64,000 bases of DNA from Rhodoferax sp. (GCF_028688795.1 NZ_JAQTXM010000003.1:1-64000), one strand, 5' to 3'; shown: positions 44,613 to 57,500, numbered from the stretch's first letter. A program made the numbers and translations. The notes: generated by a model not told the origin, from the sequence alone.

Positions 44613-45214
44613 TGAAACGCTCTCCAGCCCCACCAGATACGGGTCACGGTGGTGATGCCGCACAGCGCGGCAAAGCCGTAAGCCAGCTCAATGAAAAACT
44701 CCGGCCACACACACATCGCCAGAAAACAGGCCAGGGTTTCCGTGGCTTCGGTCAGTCCACCCAAAAAATAGAACGACTTGTTGGGGTGAGCCAGGTTGGC
44801 CATGCCGCGCTTGGCCGCCAGCACGGCAAAGGCCAGAAAACTGGTTCCGGTACCCATGAAGGCGGCCAGCAGCACCGCCGCAGGCAGCGCGTTTCGGGCT
44901 GGGTCGGCCACCGCAAAAGCCAGGGGAATGCTGGCGTAAAACACAAAGTCGAGGGCAATGTCCAAAAAACCACCGGCATCCGTGGGGCGGGTCAAACGTG
45001 CCACAGCGCCATCTAATGCATCACAGAGTCTTGAGATAAATATGGCTGTAGCCCCTTCAATATATTCGCTAGTAGCTATTAAATAAGCAGCAAATAGGCC
45101 GATGGCAAATCCCGCCAGCGTGAGCTGGTTGGCCGTCAAGCCAGCGTCATGGGCGAGCCTGGCCAGACGGTTGATCACGGGCTTGATGAGAAGGCTGGCG
45201 GAGCGGTCGAACAT
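44609..45214 (-). CDS. CDP-alcohol phosphatidyltransferase family protein
   Basis: A 201-residue integral membrane enzyme. The signature DALDGAVARLTRPTDAGGFL with IALDF (the D-G-x2-A-R-x8-G-x3-D-x3-D pattern) at about residues 64-90 binds CDP-alcohol and metal. Several membrane helices are visible. The acceptor alcohol is unknown. Residues about 42-60 (AYLIATSEYIEGATAIFIS), in the second membrane segment just before the signature, are encoded by a family A repeat. It leads an operon with DUF3047 and the FAD oxidoreductase. The ATG at 45214 gives a complete first amphipathic helix. Confidence 0.9.
   Translation of the reverse strand: MFDRSASLLIKPVINRLARLAHDAGLTANQLTLAGFAIGLFAAYLIATSEYIEGATAIFISRLCDALDGAVARLTRPTDAGGFLDIALDFVFYASIPLAFAVADPARNALPAAVLLAAFMGTGTSFLAFAVLAAKRGMANLAHPNKSFYFLGGLTEATETLACFLAMCVWPEFFIELAYGFAALCGITTVTRIWWGWRAFQ
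45031..45095 (-). repeat. Family A palindromic element in the CDP-alcohol phosphatidyltransferase gene
   Basis: On the minus strand: TATTTAATAGCTACTAGCGA, then TTGAAGGGGCTACAGCC. Sense orientation, read as L-I-A-T-S-E-Y-I-E-G-A-T-A-I-F. It covers a hydrophobic stretch immediately before the catalytic signature. Confidence 0.85.
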
Positions 45215-45434
45215 GCAGGCAGAAGATCTAAAAAAGTTGGGCAGCCAGCGGCGTCAGTCGCGCGGCCGCTTGGCGGGCTAGTCGATGCCACTGAATGTGA
45301 TGGCATGGGGTCATGACGGGTCAAGGGCGGCATCGGTTAAGCTTAATTGTGTGGCTGAAACCTGACGCAGGGCAATTTTGCTTGCGCGATGGTGTCAGGC
45401 TTTGGCTGTGAATGAACCAACCGGGAGAATTTCT

Positions 45435-46010
45435 TTGAAAAAATGGTGTGTTGCAAGTTTGATCGTGGTGTGTGGGGTGGCTGGGGCGCAAGCCACAGGA
45501 GCCAAGAAAGATTTGATTGCCAAAATTCTGACCCTGCAGCAAGGGGCTATTGAGCAGACGGCGCAAGTGTTGGCCGAGCGCCCAGCCGTGCAAATGATGC
45601 AGCAGGCCGGCGTGGCGCTGCAAACCCGCGTGGCGCCTGAAAAGCGCGAAGCCGTGGCCAAAGACATTCAGGCAGATCTGAAAAAGTACGCTGACGAAGT
45701 GGGCCCGTTGGTGCGTCAGCAAGCGGTCAAGTTGGCACCGTCCACCGTTGGGGTGCTGCTGGATCAGCGTTTCACAGAGGAAGAGCTGACGCAACTGATT
45801 GCCATTCTGGAGTCGCCAGTGAACCGCAAATACCAGCAAATGGGCGGTGAGTTGCAAAAAGCCCTGGCTGACAAATTGGTTACCGAAACCAAGGCGATGG
45901 TAGAGCCCAAAGTGAAAGCACTTGAGCAGGCGATGGTCAAACATTTGGGCTTGCCACCTGCGTCCGCGGCGTCAAAACCGGAAGCCGCTGCGAAAGCTGC
46001 AAAAAAATAG
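45435..46010 (+). CDS. DUF2059 family exported protein
   Basis: A 191-residue protein with a cleavable signal peptide (KKWCVASLIVVCGVAGAQA) and a helical body (AAIEQTAQVLAE-like repeats, QQAVKLAPSTVGVLLDQRFTEEELTQLIAILESPVNRKYQQ) that matches DUF2059, a periplasmic family of unknown function. The start is a TTG at 45435 with GGGAGA six bases upstream; no ATG gives the signal peptide. The C-terminal SAASKPEAAAKAAKK tail is low-complexity and basic. It diverges from the CDP-alcohol phosphatidyltransferase operon and is followed 17 bp later by the DUF1653 gene. Confidence 0.83.
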   Translation: MKKWCVASLIVVCGVAGAQATGAKKDLIAKILTLQQGAIEQTAQVLAERPAVQMMQQAGVALQTRVAPEKREAVAKDIQADLKKYADEVGPLVRQQAVKLAPSTVGVLLDQRFTEEELTQLIAILESPVNRKYQQMGGELQKALADKLVTETKAMVEPKVKALEQAMVKHLGLPPASAASKPEAAAKAAKK

Positions 46011-46027
46011 GCGACTAAGTGCAAGCA

Positions 46028-46303
46028 ATGACCCCTAATGCCATTCACCCCGGTCGCTTTAAGACAGGGTCACTGCTTCGACATTACAAGGGCGGACTCT
46101 ACACCGTTGTCGGTACCTGTTTGATTGAGGCGACCCTGCAACCTGGTGTGCTGTACAAGCCCCATCAGGGCGACAGCCAAGACGTCACGTGGATGCGCCC
46201 CATGGCTGAGATTGATGATATGGTTGCAACCGCACACGGTGCGGTGCGGCGGTTTGTCGCGGTCTCTGATGGGGGCTACCTTGGCAGCGATGTTTGTGCG
46301 TGA
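46028..46303 (+). CDS. DUF1653 domain protein
   Basis: A 91-residue protein with the DUF1653 pattern: GSLLRHYKGGLYTVVGTCLIEATL, then VLYKPHQGD, TWMRPMAEI. This small beta-rich domain is widespread and of unknown function, sometimes linked to nucleotide or glycan metabolism. The ATG at 46028 is used; a GTG at 46019 in frame is possible. It follows the DUF2059 gene closely on the same strand and is ended by a hairpin at 46351. Confidence 0.85.
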   Translation: MTPNAIHPGRFKTGSLLRHYKGGLYTVVGTCLIEATLQPGVLYKPHQGDSQDVTWMRPMAEIDDMVATAHGAVRRFVAVSDGGYLGSDVCA

Positions 46304-46350
46304 ATTGTGGCAGTGTGGCCAAATTCAATTTCTGTAACCACAAAGCAAAA

Positions 46351-46379
46351 TGGGCTAACTCGCATATTGAGTTAACCCA
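46351..46379. terminator. Hairpin between DUF1653 and tRNA-Pro genes
   Basis: TGGGCTAACTC, loop GCATATT, GAGTTAACCCA pair over 11 positions with one G-T pair. It lies between the plus-strand DUF1653 gene and the minus-strand tRNA-Pro; on the minus strand ATTTTG follows, so it probably terminates the tRNA transcript and may work both ways. Confidence 0.75.
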
Positions 46380-46389
46380 TTGATTTATA

Positions 46390-46466
<77 letters not shown>

Positions 46467-46484
46467 ATTTTTTACTCTTGAGAA

Positions 46485-47516
46485 TCACGACTGACGCTCA
46501 AGCAATTGAGCTGCCAATTGTATCAAGCAGCGCGTGTGTTCGTTGTCTGGCAGCTGTTCGGCGGCGCTGATGGCGCGGCGCGCTTCTGACGCTGCTGCCT
46601 CGCGTGCGACGTCCAGCGCGCCAGTGCTTGAGACAATGGCCACCACTTGGCCGATCAGGTCAATGTTGCCGGTTTCAATCGCGGTTTGGATCAGTTCGCG
46701 CTGGCTTGCGTTGCCGCGTTGCATGGCTGCGATCAATGGCAGCGTGGTTTTGCCTTCACGCAAGTCGTCACCCAAATTTTTGCCCATTACAGCGGCATCG
46801 CCGGTGTAATCCAGCACGTCGTCGATCACTTGAAATGCTGTGCCCAAGGCTTGCCCGTATTCGGCACAAGCAGCTTCCGTTTTTGCATCAGCGCCTGCCA
46901 GAATGGCGCCAACGCGAGCACTAGCCTCGAACAGCTTGGCGGTTTTGGAGCGAATCACCTGCAAGTAGCCGGCCTCATCAAGTGCCGCGTTGTGCATGTT
47001 CATTAATTGCATGACTTCGCCTTCGGCAATGATGTTGGTGGCATCTGCCAGTACCTCCATGATGCGCATGTTTTGTGCATCAACCATCATTTGGAAAGCC
47101 CGTGAGTACAAAAAATCACCGACCAACACGCTGGCCGGGTTGCCAAAAGTTTCATTGGCGGTGGCATTGCCGCGGCGCAGGGCAGAGTCGTCCACCACGT
47201 CGTCATGTAACAGTGTGGCGGTGTGAATGAATTCCACCACGGCAGCCAGATTGAAGCGCTGCGCACCTTTGAAGCCAAGCGCGCCGCACATCAGTAGCAG
47301 CAACACCGGACGGAGTCGTTTGCCGCCGGCAGAAATGATGTAGCGCGAAACTTGACCGACCAAAGGTACGCCAGAGTCGAGGCGCTGCGCAATGACCTGG
47401 TCAACCTCACGCATGTCCTGCGCAATGATCGCCAAAGGGCTTGTTTTTTGAGTGTGAATAGCGTGCAAAACGGTGGCTCGGTTGGTTGCGCGGATTATAG
47501 AAAGCCTGTATGCCAT
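46485..47516 (-). CDS. ispB: All-trans polyprenyl (octaprenyl) diphosphate synthase
   Basis: A 343-residue trans-prenyltransferase that makes the ubiquinone side chain. The first aspartate-rich motif is [10 protein letters not shown], the second [23 protein letters not shown] and EGEVMQL are conserved. The start is uncertain: ATG at 47516 is given, but the first 25 residues are not conserved and an in-frame TTG near 47468 is possible. The upstream region is shared with the divergent rplU-rpmA promoter, the usual bacterial ispB-rplU arrangement. The product chain length (C40 in most betaproteobacteria) is inferred. Confidence 0.92.
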   Translation of the reverse strand: MAYRLSIIRATNRATVLHAIHTQKTSPLAIIAQDMREVDQVIAQRLDSGVPLVGQVSRYIISAGGKRLRPVLLLLMCGALGFKGAQRFNLAAVVEFIHTATLLHDDVVDDSALRRGNATANETFGNPASVLVGDFLYSRAFQMMVDAQNMRIMEVLADATNIIAEGEVMQLMNMHNAALDEAGYLQVIRSKTAKLFEASARVGAILAGADAKTEAACAEYGQALGTAFQVIDDVLDYTGDAAVMGKNLGDDLREGKTTLPLIAAMQRGNASQRELIQTAIETGNIDLIGQVVAIVSSTGALDVAREAAASEARRAISAAEQLPDNEHTRCLIQLAAQLLERQS

Positions 47517-47549
47517 CGGCTGCGGGTTTGCGCAGGTTTTAATGCCGGC

Positions 47550-47577
47550 TTGGCATTTTTCTTGGCTTGTGTAATAA
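47550..47577 (+). promoter_or_regulatory. Sigma-70-type promoter of rplU-rpmA
   Basis: TTGGCA and TAATAA are separated by 16 bases, ending 49 bp before the rplU ATG. The hexamers are close to consensus, and an AAGAGG ribosome-binding site follows at about 47614. Confidence 0.65.
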
Positions 47578-47626
47578 TCTCGGGCTCTGCGGAAATTCGT
47601 TTGCGGAGCATTTTTAAGAGGTTATT

Positions 47627-47938
47627 ATGTACGCGGTCATAAAAACTGGTGGCAAACAATATAAAGTTGCTACTGGCGAAAAAATTAAAGTAGAACAGAT
47701 TGCTGCGGATGTAGGCCAGGAAATTGTGTTCGATCAGGTTCTTGCAGTCGGTAGCGGCGCAGAATTAAAGGTTGGCACACCCTTGGTATCCGGCGCAACA
47801 GTAAGTGTCACGGTTGTGACGCATGGTAAACACGACAAGGTCACCATTTTCAAAATGCGCCGTCGTAAGCACTATCAAAAACGTCAAGGTCACCGTCAAC
47901 AGTTCACCGAACTGCTGATTGGCGCGATTACCGCATAA
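47627..47938 (+). CDS. rplU: 50S ribosomal protein L21
   Basis: A 103-residue L21: [14 protein letters not shown] start, [15 protein letters not shown], and the basic [21 protein letters not shown] segment that contacts 23S rRNA. AAGAGG precedes the ATG. It forms an operon with rpmA, 12 bp downstream. Confidence 0.98.
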   Translation: MYAVIKTGGKQYKVATGEKIKVEQIAADVGQEIVFDQVLAVGSGAELKVGTPLVSGATVSVTVVTHGKHDKVTIFKMRRRKHYQKRQGHRQQFTELLIGAITA

Positions 47939-47950
47939 GGAGCAGGAGTC

Positions 47951-49526
<1,576 letters not shown>

Positions 49527-49527
<1 letters not shown>

Positions 49528-50663
49528 TGGCTCAAAAATCTGAAAATACGGCCTTGCGTGATGCCCGGCGCGTCGTCGTCAAAGTGGGCTCAAGCTTGGT
49601 CACCAACGATGGCCGTGGGCTGGATGAAGTGGCCATTGGCGAGTGGTGCCGTCAAATGGCCGTGCTGGTGCGCGGTGGGCGCGAGGTCATCATGGTCTCC
49701 AGCGGTGCCATTGCCGAGGGCATGAAGCGCCTGGGTTGGGTCACGCGTCCGCACGAAATTCATGAGCTGCAAGCCGCCGCCGCTGTGGGACAGATGGGCC
49801 TGGCGCACATGTATGAAACCAAGCTGCGCGAAAACGGCCTGGGCAGCGCCCAGGTGTTGTTGACACACGCTGATCTGGCTGACCGTGAGCGTTATCTCAA
49901 TGCCCGTTCCACATTGCTCACTCTGTTAAAGCTGGGCGTGGTGCCGGTCATCAATGAAAACGACACCGTGGTCAACGACGAAATCAAGTTTGGCGACAAC
50001 GACACGCTCGGTGCGCTGGTGGCCAACTTGGTGGAAGCTGATGCGTTGGTCATCCTGACTGACCAAAAAGGCCTGTTCACCGCTGACCCGCGCAAAGACC
50101 CTGCTGCAGAGTTTGTGCACGTGGCGCAGGCGGGTGACGCCGCGCTGGAGGCGATGGCCGGTGGTGCTGGGTCCAGTCTGGGCCGTGGCGGCATGATCAC
50201 CAAGATTTTGGCCGCGAAGCGCGCGGCGGGCTCGGGTGCGTCGACTGTGATTGCCTGGGGTCGTGAACCTGATGCCTTGCTGCGCCTGAGTCAGGGTGAG
50301 GCCATTGGCACGCTTTTGGTGGCGCCCACGCAAAAAACGCAGGCGCGCAAGCAGTGGATCGCCGACCATTTGCAGTTGCGCGGCTCTGTCACGGTTGACA
50401 ACGGGGCTGTGGCCAAGTTGCAGGGTGACGGCTCCAGCTTGCTGCCGATTGGCATGACGGCAGTTGAGGGCGACTTTTCACGCGGCGATGTAATCGCCAT
50501 TCGTGACACCAATGGTGTTGAAATTGCCCGGGGTTTGGCAAATTACGCCAGTTCAGAGGCGCGCCTGATTTGCCGCAAGCCTTCCAGTGCGTTTGAGGGA
50601 TTGCTGGGTTATTTGGCTGAACCTGAAATGGTGCACCGCGACAACATGGTGTTAAGCCGATAG
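49527..50663 (+). CDS. proB: Glutamate 5-kinase
   Basis: A 378-residue proline-pathway kinase that phosphorylates glutamate. The amino-acid kinase domain ([56 protein letters not shown]) fills residues 10-265; a C-terminal PUA domain ([24 protein letters not shown]) covers about 285-365. The ATG at 49527 is immediately preceded by a family A repeat that provides the ribosome-binding AGAGG. It follows obgE and probably shares its transcript. Confidence 0.97.
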
Positions 50664-50664
50664 G

Positions 50665-51180
50665 CTATTTTTTCATCGCCTTGATGATGTCAGCCGCCGA
50701 ACTTGCCGCTGCAGCGCGGCCATCACAAGCGCCTTGCCTCGCAAAAGCGATGGCGTGTTTGGAGGGCAAGTTGTCGCTGAAATCGCGCCACTGCGGCTCT
50801 TTGACCACAGACCAGACGCCGTTGTTGCTGGCTCGGGCATAGGTTTTGACCTCGCCCGTGGCACAGCGAATACCTTCATACATGGCGTTCACCGATCCAC
50901 TGGCATTGGTCGCCACCATCACGTAACGCACGATGCCGTCCGACGTGATCGCCAGCGTGGCTGGGTCTACGCCAAACTTCAGGCTCACGTAATGAGGCAT
51001 CTCTATGGCAAGCAGATGGTCTTTGCTGAAGGCCGGCGGTGCTGGTACTTCGGTTTCTTTCCAGTCCGGGTTGTCGGTTAAGCCTTGCGCCTGAACGCCC
51101 AACGCGCCCAGCGCCAACCCCGCCAGCATGCAGCGTTTCAGCCACAGTGCTGATCGGGTCAAGGGGTGGGGCTTACGCAT
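50665..51180 (-). CDS. CNP1-like family exported protein
   Basis: A 171-residue protein with a signal peptide ([18 protein letters not shown]) and the CNP1-like domain: [54 protein letters not shown] and WRDF. The family is named after a neisserial cryptic protein and its function is unknown. The ATG at 51180 overlaps the rppH stop by eight bases, so it is translated from the rppH transcript. Its stop is two bases from the convergent proB stop. Confidence 0.85.
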   Translation of the reverse strand: MRKPHPLTRSALWLKRCMLAGLALGALGVQAQGLTDNPDWKETEVPAPPAFSKDHLLAIEMPHYVSLKFGVDPATLAITSDGIVRYVMVATNASGSVNAMYEGIRCATGEVKTYARASNNGVWSVVKEPQWRDFSDNLPSKHAIAFARQGACDGRAAAASSAADIIKAMKK

Positions 51181-51790
51181 GGTGATTTCCAATTTGTGGG
51201 TCTGGCTCATAAGTCGCACCTGGGGGCAATTCGAAGGTGGCGCCGGGCATGTCTGCGCACATTTGGTCAGATTCGATCGGATGAATGCCTTGGCGCAGAA
51301 AGCGGTTGCGGTGCTCGTTGCGGGGCAGGTAGCGTGACAATTCCGTGAGCGCCGTCACATAAACGCCGCGCTTGAATTCCACCACGGCATCCAGCGGTAC
51401 CCAATACTCGTTCCAGCGCCAAGCATCAAACTCGGGGTGGCTGGTGGCGCGCAAGTTCAAATCCCAGTCGTGGCCCACCAGTTGCAGCAAGAACCAGATC
51501 TGTTTCTGGCCTTTGTAAAAACCGCGCGAATCGCGGCGAATAAAACGGTCTGGCACCTCGTAGCGCAACCAGTCACGGGTGCGGGCCACAATGCGAACAT
51601 GTTCGCGTTGCAGCCCAACTTCTTCGTGCAGTTCACGGATCATGGCCTGTTCGGGGGTCTCACCCCGGTCAATGCCACCCTGCGGAAACTGCCAGGAGTG
51701 CGTTCGAATACGCTTGCCCCAAAACACCTGATTTTTCTGGTTGAGCAGGACGATGCCGACGTTGGGCCTATAGCCGTCACGGTCAAGCAT
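51173..51790 (-). CDS. rppH: RNA pyrophosphohydrolase
   Basis: A 205-residue Nudix hydrolase that removes pyrophosphate from mRNA 5' ends and triggers decay. The Nudix box [20 protein letters not shown] with VGL is at residues 38-60; [17 protein letters not shown] at the start and the [12 protein letters not shown] block are typical RppH features. The C-terminal 45 residues are variable. The ATG at 51790 is used. It diverges from proS across about 90 bp, the common arrangement in Burkholderiales. Confidence 0.95.
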   Translation of the reverse strand: MLDRDGYRPNVGIVLLNQKNQVFWGKRIRTHSWQFPQGGIDRGETPEQAMIRELHEEVGLQREHVRIVARTRDWLRYEVPDRFIRRDSRGFYKGQKQIWFLLQLVGHDWDLNLRATSHPEFDAWRWNEYWVPLDAVVEFKRGVYVTALTELSRYLPRNEHRNRFLRQGIHPIESDQMCADMPGATFELPPGATYEPDPQIGNHHA

Positions 51791-51881
51791 AATCAAACCC
51801 CAATTTTTAAATTGCGTTCATTATGCACAGCCCTTGCGGTGCATCAAGAGACATAACCCTGACAACTTGCTGGATTCGCCC

Positions 51882-53624
51882 ATGAAAGCCTCCCAATTCT
51901 TTATTTCCACCCTCAAAGAGGCACCCGCCGACGCCGAGGTTGTCAGCCACAAGCTGATGACACGCGCGGGCATGATCAAAAAGCTCGGTGCCGGCATCTA
52001 CACCTTGATGCCGATGGGCTTACGTGTGGTGCAAAAAGTGGAGCAAATCGTGCGTGAAGAAATGAATCGCGCTGGCGCTGTGGAGCTGTCCATGCCGGTG
52101 GTGCAGCCGGCTGAGCTATGGCAGGAAACTGGACGCTTCGAAAAGATGGGCCCGGAGCTGTTGCGCATCAAAGACCGCCATGCCAACGACTTCGTCATTC
52201 AGCCGACCAGCGAAGAAGTGATCACTGACATCGCCCGGCAGGAAATCCGCAGCTACAAGCAGTTGCCGAAGAATTTCTACCAAATCCAGACCAAGTTCCG
52301 CGATGAGCGCCGGCCACGTTTTGGCCTGATGCGTGGCCGTGAATTCATCATGAAAGACGCCTACAGCTTCGACCGCGACCAGGCCTCAGCCAAAGCCAGC
52401 TACCAGGTCATGGCCCAAGCCTACCGGCGTATTTTTGACCGCTTTGGCCTGACCTACCGTGCCGTGGCGGCCGACAGCGGCGCCATTGGCGGCGACTTGA
52501 GCGAAGAGTTTCAGGTGATTGCCGCCACCGGTGAAGACGCCATCGTCTACTGCCCGGGGAGCGACTACGCCGCCAACATGGAAAAAGCCGAGGCGCTGGC
52601 CCCTGCCGGCCCGCGTGCGGATGCCGCGCAAGCCATGGCCAAAACGCCGACACCGGGCAAAAGCACCTGCGCCGACGTGGCTGAGTTGCTGGGCCTGCCG
52701 TTGCAGCAGACCGTCAAGTCACTGGTGCTGTCCACCGACACGCTCAATGACAAGGGCGAAGTGGTCAAAACCCAGGTCTGGCTGCTGTTGCTGCGTGGTG
52801 ACCACGATATGAACGAAGTCAAGGTGGGCAAACTGCCCGGCCTGAACGCTTTCCGTTTTGCCACGGTGCCTGAGATTGAAGACCACTTTGGCTGCAAGCC
52901 CGGTTACCTTGGGCCACTAAATTTGCTCAAACCCGTCAAGCTGGTGGTGGACCGCGACGTGGCGGTGATGAGCGACTGGGTGTGTGGTGCCAACGCGCCC
53001 GACTTTCACCTCACCGGTGTCAACTGGGGTCGCGATTTGCCCGAACCCGAAACGGTGGCCGACCTGCGCAACGTGGTGGCCGGTGATGCGTCACCCGACG
53101 GGCAAGGCGTGCTGGCGATTGAGCGCGGCATTGAAGTTGGCCACGTGTTTTACCTGGGCACCAAATACAGTGAGGCCATGAAAGCCACATTTCTGGACCA
53201 AAACGGCAAGCCCCAGTTTCTGGAAATGGGTTGCTACGGCATTGGCATCACGCGCCTACCGGCGGCGGCCATTGAACAAAACCACGACGAACGCGGCATC
53301 ATCTGGCCCGACGCCTTGGCGCCGTTCACGGTGGTGATTTGCCCGATCAACGCGGAGCGTTCGCCTGAAGTCAAGGCCACTTCTGAAAAACTCTACGCCG
53401 AACTATTGGCCGCTGGCGTGGATGTGATGCTGGATGACCGTGGCGAGCGCCCGGGCGCCATGTTTGCCGACTGGGAGCTCATTGGTGTGCCACACCGCGT
53501 CAACATTGGCGACCGCGCCCTGAAAGAAGGCAACGTGGAATACCAACACCGCCGTGATGCGACCGCCAGTGTTGTGCCGGTGGCCGACATTGTGAGCAAG
53601 TTGCTGGCCAAGCTCCAAGCGTGA
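51882..53624 (+). CDS. proS: Proline--tRNA ligase
   Basis: A 580-residue class II synthetase of the bacterial type. Motif 1 ([15 protein letters not shown]), motif 2 ([26 protein letters not shown]) and motif 3 ([17 protein letters not shown]) are intact. A YbaK-like editing domain is inserted at about 230-400 and removes mischarged alanine. The anticodon-binding domain ends the protein. The ATG at 51882 gives the standard [15 protein letters not shown] start. Confidence 0.98.
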   Translation: MKASQFFISTLKEAPADAEVVSHKLMTRAGMIKKLGAGIYTLMPMGLRVVQKVEQIVREEMNRAGAVELSMPVVQPAELWQETGRFEKMGPELLRIKDRHANDFVIQPTSEEVITDIARQEIRSYKQLPKNFYQIQTKFRDERRPRFGLMRGREFIMKDAYSFDRDQASAKASYQVMAQAYRRIFDRFGLTYRAVAADSGAIGGDLSEEFQVIAATGEDAIVYCPGSDYAANMEKAEALAPAGPRADAAQAMAKTPTPGKSTCADVAELLGLPLQQTVKSLVLSTDTLNDKGEVVKTQVWLLLLRGDHDMNEVKVGKLPGLNAFRFATVPEIEDHFGCKPGYLGPLNLLKPVKLVVDRDVAVMSDWVCGANAPDFHLTGVNWGRDLPEPETVADLRNVVAGDASPDGQGVLAIERGIEVGHVFYLGTKYSEAMKATFLDQNGKPQFLEMGCYGIGITRLPAAAIEQNHDERGIIWPDALAPFTVVICPINAERSPEVKATSEKLYAELLAAGVDVMLDDRGERPGAMFADWELIGVPHRVNIGDRALKEGNVEYQHRRDATASVVPVADIVSKLLAKLQA

Positions 53625-53652
53625 GGTCGGGCGCAATGGCTCGACTTGCCTT

Positions 53653-53721
53653 GTCATTCCGGCCGTGATCTGGCATCCCTTGATTCGGGCGTACTGGATG
53701 GCAGATCAGGTTCGCAATGAC
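53653..53721. repeat. Imperfect palindromic intergenic element
   Basis: GTCATTCCGGCCGTGATCTG with GCATCC and, inverted, GGATGGCAGATCAGG with TTCGCAATGAC form arms of about 26 bases around a 17-base centre. It lies between proS and the lytic transglycosylase gene on the same strand. It could be a dispersed palindromic repeat or an attenuator; one copy is seen here. Confidence 0.6.
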
Positions 53722-53777
53722 AACGGGAAGTGTCATGACAGCACAAGCGCAGTGACGCCCCAGCATTGGAGTGCGCG

Positions 53778-54416
53778 ATGAGTTTGACGCGCCGATCATT
53801 TGTTCATGATGTTTTAGGCCTATCACCCTTGTTAATAGGGGGCGGAGCGCTCTTTTTTAATGAGCATGCCTGGGCTGGCAAACAGGCTGAAGAACCGCTG
53901 ATTGATTCGGTCCGCACCGCCTTGTCGTCGGCCATTGCCAACCACGCGCCGCTGGTGCCTGAGTTTTCTGACACCGAATCACGCATGAACTATCTGCGTT
54001 GGCTGGGCGCCATGAGCGAGCGTCTGAAAAGCAAAAAATCGGACTGGAACACCCGCAAGGAATTCCTGCAAACGGTTTGGTACGAGGCCAAACGCGCCGG
54101 GCTGGACGTGTCGCTGGTGCTGGGCTTGATCCAGGTGGAAAGCAATTTTCGCAAGTTTGCCGTGAGCAGCGTCGGCGCCCGTGGCTACATGCAGGTGATG
54201 CCGTTTTGGACGCGCGTGCTGGGTGATGGTGACGCCGGCAAACTGTTTCACATGCAAACCAATATGCGTTTTGGCTGTGTGATTTTGCGGCATTACCTGG
54301 ACCGTGAGCGCGGCGATTTGTACATGACGCTAGGCCGCTACAACGGTTCGCGTGGCAAGCCGCAGTACCCTAACGCGGTGTTTTCAGCACAAAAAAACTG
54401 GCAGTTCAGCATCTGA
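53778..54416 (+). CDS. Lytic transglycosylase (SLT-type), exported
   Basis: A 212-residue murein lytic transglycosylase. The catalytic Glu121 is in LIQVESNFRKFAVS, followed by GARGYMQVMPFW and the substrate-site RYNGSRGKPQYPNAV. The N-terminus LTRRSFVHDVLGLSPLLIGG resembles a twin-arginine signal, so export may use Tat. The ATG at 53778 begins the signal. It follows proS on the same strand in the usual Burkholderiales order. Confidence 0.92.
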   Translation: MSLTRRSFVHDVLGLSPLLIGGGALFFNEHAWAGKQAEEPLIDSVRTALSSAIANHAPLVPEFSDTESRMNYLRWLGAMSERLKSKKSDWNTRKEFLQTVWYEAKRAGLDVSLVLGLIQVESNFRKFAVSSVGARGYMQVMPFWTRVLGDGDAGKLFHMQTNMRFGCVILRHYLDRERGDLYMTLGRYNGSRGKPQYPNAVFSAQKNWQFSI

Positions 54417-54504
54417 ATTTGATGTCTGCCGTGATTCCCCCTTTGGCGTGGCGGCGTTGGCGCAGTCTCTAGAATTGACCGCCTCACCACCCGGGAAGCC
54501 AAGC

Positions 54505-57500
54505 ATGACACAGGGAACCATCCGCATTCGCGGTGCGCGCCAGCACAACCTCAAAAACCTTGACCTCGACATCCGCACCGGTGAGCTCACAGTGGTCACC
54601 GGGCCCAGCGGCTCGGGCAAATCCAGCCTGGTGTTTGACACGCTGTTTGCCGAAGGCCAGCGGCGTTATGTAGAAACCTTCAGTGCCTACGCGCGCCAGT
54701 TTCTCGACCGCATGGACAAGCCCGCTGTGGACAAGGTTGAAGGCGTGCCGCCCGCCATTGCCATCGATCAGACCAACCCGGTGCGCTCCAGCCGCAGCAC
54801 GGTGGGCACGATGACCGAGCTCAATGACCATCTGAAGCTGTTGTTTGCCCGCGCCGGGTCTTTGTTTGACCGGGCCACGGCACAGCCGGTGCGCCATGAC
54901 ACGGCCGATTCCATTTATGCCGAGCTGCTGTTGCGCGCCGGGGCGGCTGATCCGCGCCTGGCGCTGACGTTTGCGGTGGAACTGCCCGCCAGCGCCACGC
55001 CTGAGGAGATTGAGCAATGGCTGTCGGTGAGTGGTTTTACCAAGGTGCAGGCGCAGCGGCAAGAGGGCGACCGGCTGGTGCTGGATGTCGTGGCCGACCG
55101 CTTCAAACTCGGCAGCGCCGAGCGCGCCCGTGTGCTCGAAGCCATAGAAGTGGCGTTGAAGCACGGCAGCGGTCGCCTCAATGTTTATGTACTAAATCAG
55201 CCTGTAGCAATTGATATACATGCGCAAGCAGCTACAGAATCAATAGTGAATGATGGCGCCGATGGTGCGGTGCCCGAGGCGGTTGCGCAGGCTGCAGCCA
55301 CTGTGCCAGAACCCTTAATCTGGCGCTTTTCCACCGGCCTGCATTGCCCCGAGAGCAACCTGCGCTACACCGACCCGATCGCCTCGGCGTTTTCCTTCAA
55401 CTCTGCGGTGGGTGCCTGTGACACCTGCCGTGGGTTTGGCCGGGTGATTGGTGTGGACTACGGCCTGGTGATTCCCAACGACAAGTTGACCCTGCGCGCC
55501 GGTGCCGTCAAGCCGATGCAGACTCCCGCCTGGCAAGAAGCTCAAGATGATTTGATGCGCCATGCCGAGGCCGCCGGCATTCCGCGTGACACGCCCTGGA
55601 ACAAGCTCACGCGCGAGCAACAGGCGTGGGTCATCAACGGCTCGCCCAACTGGAACGGCAAGTGGAACCAGCATTGGTTTGGCATCAAGCGCTTTTTTGA
55701 GTACCTGGAAACCAAGTCCTACAAGATGCACATCCGGGTGCTGCTGTCCAAGTACCGCAGCTACACCGAGTGCTCGGATTGCGGCGGTGCGCGCCTGAAA
55801 ACCGAATCCTTGTTGTGGCGCATTGGCTCTAAAGCCGATGCAGATGCCGTGCTTGACCCCGCCAAACGTTTCATGCCGCAGGGCGTGGCCTGGACGCGCG
55901 ACCAGTTGGAAACCTTGCCGGGGCTGTGTTTGCATGACTTGATGCTGTTGCCGATGGACAAGTTGCGGCGCTTTTTTGAGCAGATGCAGGCGGCGGCAGT
56001 CGCAGTCGCTGTGCCCGGGTCACGTGTGCCAGTGGCAAGCTCTGAGGGCAACGCGAAGACGCAGAAGCTGCTGTTTGACGAAATCAGCACACGCCTGAAA
56101 TACCTGTGCGAGGTCGGCATTGGCTACCTCACGCTCGACCGGCAAAGCCGCACCTTGAGCGGCGGCGAGGTGCAGCGCATCAACCTCACCACGGCCTTGG
56201 GCACCTCGCTGGTCAACACGCTGTTTGTGCTGGACGAGCCCAGCATTGGCCTGCACCCGCGCGACATGCACCGCATCATTGTGGCCATGCAGCGCCTGCG
56301 CGATGCCGGCAACACCTTGGTGGTGGTGGAGCACGACCCGGCCGTGATGCTGGCCGCCGACCGCATGATCGACATGGGCCCCGGCCCGGGCGAGCGCGGC
56401 GGGCAAATTGTCTTTGACGGCAGCACCGATGATTTGCGTAACGCCGACACGCTCACTGGCGCCTACCTGGGTGGCCGCAAAACCGTGGGCATGGGCTTCA
56501 AGCGCCTGGTGGCCGCCAGCACACCGCGGCTGATTCTGGAAGGTGCCAGCGGCCACAATTTGAAAAACATCAGCGTTGAAATTCCGCTGCAGCGGCTGGT
56601 GGTGGTCACCGGTGTGAGCGGCTCAGGCAAGTCCACGCTGATTCAGGACACTCTGGCCCCGGCACTGCTGCGGCACTTTGGCAAGGCCACGGAGACGCCG
56701 GGTGCGTTTGAGCGCCTGCTGGGTGCCGAGCTGTTGAGCGATGTGGTGTTTGTGGACCAATCCCCGATTGGCAAAACCGCGCGCTCGAACCCGGCGAGTT
56801 ATGTGGGCGCGTGGGACTCGATCCGGGAGATTTTTGCCAACGCACCGCTGTCCAAACAGCGCGGCTACACCGCCACCAAGTTCAGCTTCAACAACGGCGA
56901 CGGGCGTTGCCCGACCTGTGGCGGCTCGGGTTTTGAGCATGTGGAGATGCAGTTTTTGAGCGACGTCTACCTGCGCTGCCCGGACTGCGACGGCAAACGT
57001 TACCGCCCGGAAATCCTTGAGATCACGATTGAGCGTACCGCCTGCCACCTGAACGTGGCCGACGTCCTGAACCTCACCGTCAGCGAAGCCGCTGGCCTTT
57101 TCAAGGACGATCGCGACGTCATCCGCGCCCTGCAACCCATCATGGACGTTGGCCTGGACTACGTGAAACTCGGTCAGCCGGTGCCCACCTTGAGTGGTGG
57201 TGAGGCGCAGCGCCTGAAACTTGCCGGTTTCCTGGCTGATGCCGCCAAAAGCAGCGCCGCCAGCCGCCAGGCGTTGGCGCGTAAAGGCGTGCTGTTCATG
57301 TTCGATGAGCCCACCACCGGCCTGCATTTTGACGACATCGCCAAACTCATGCGCGCCCTGCGCAAGTTGCAAGACGCGGGCCACAGCCTGCTGGTGATTG
57401 AACACAACCTCGACGTGATTCGCGCCGCCGACTGGCTGATTGACCTCGGTCCCGAGGGCGGTGATGCCGGTGGCGAAGTGGTGGCTTATGGCACGCCTGA

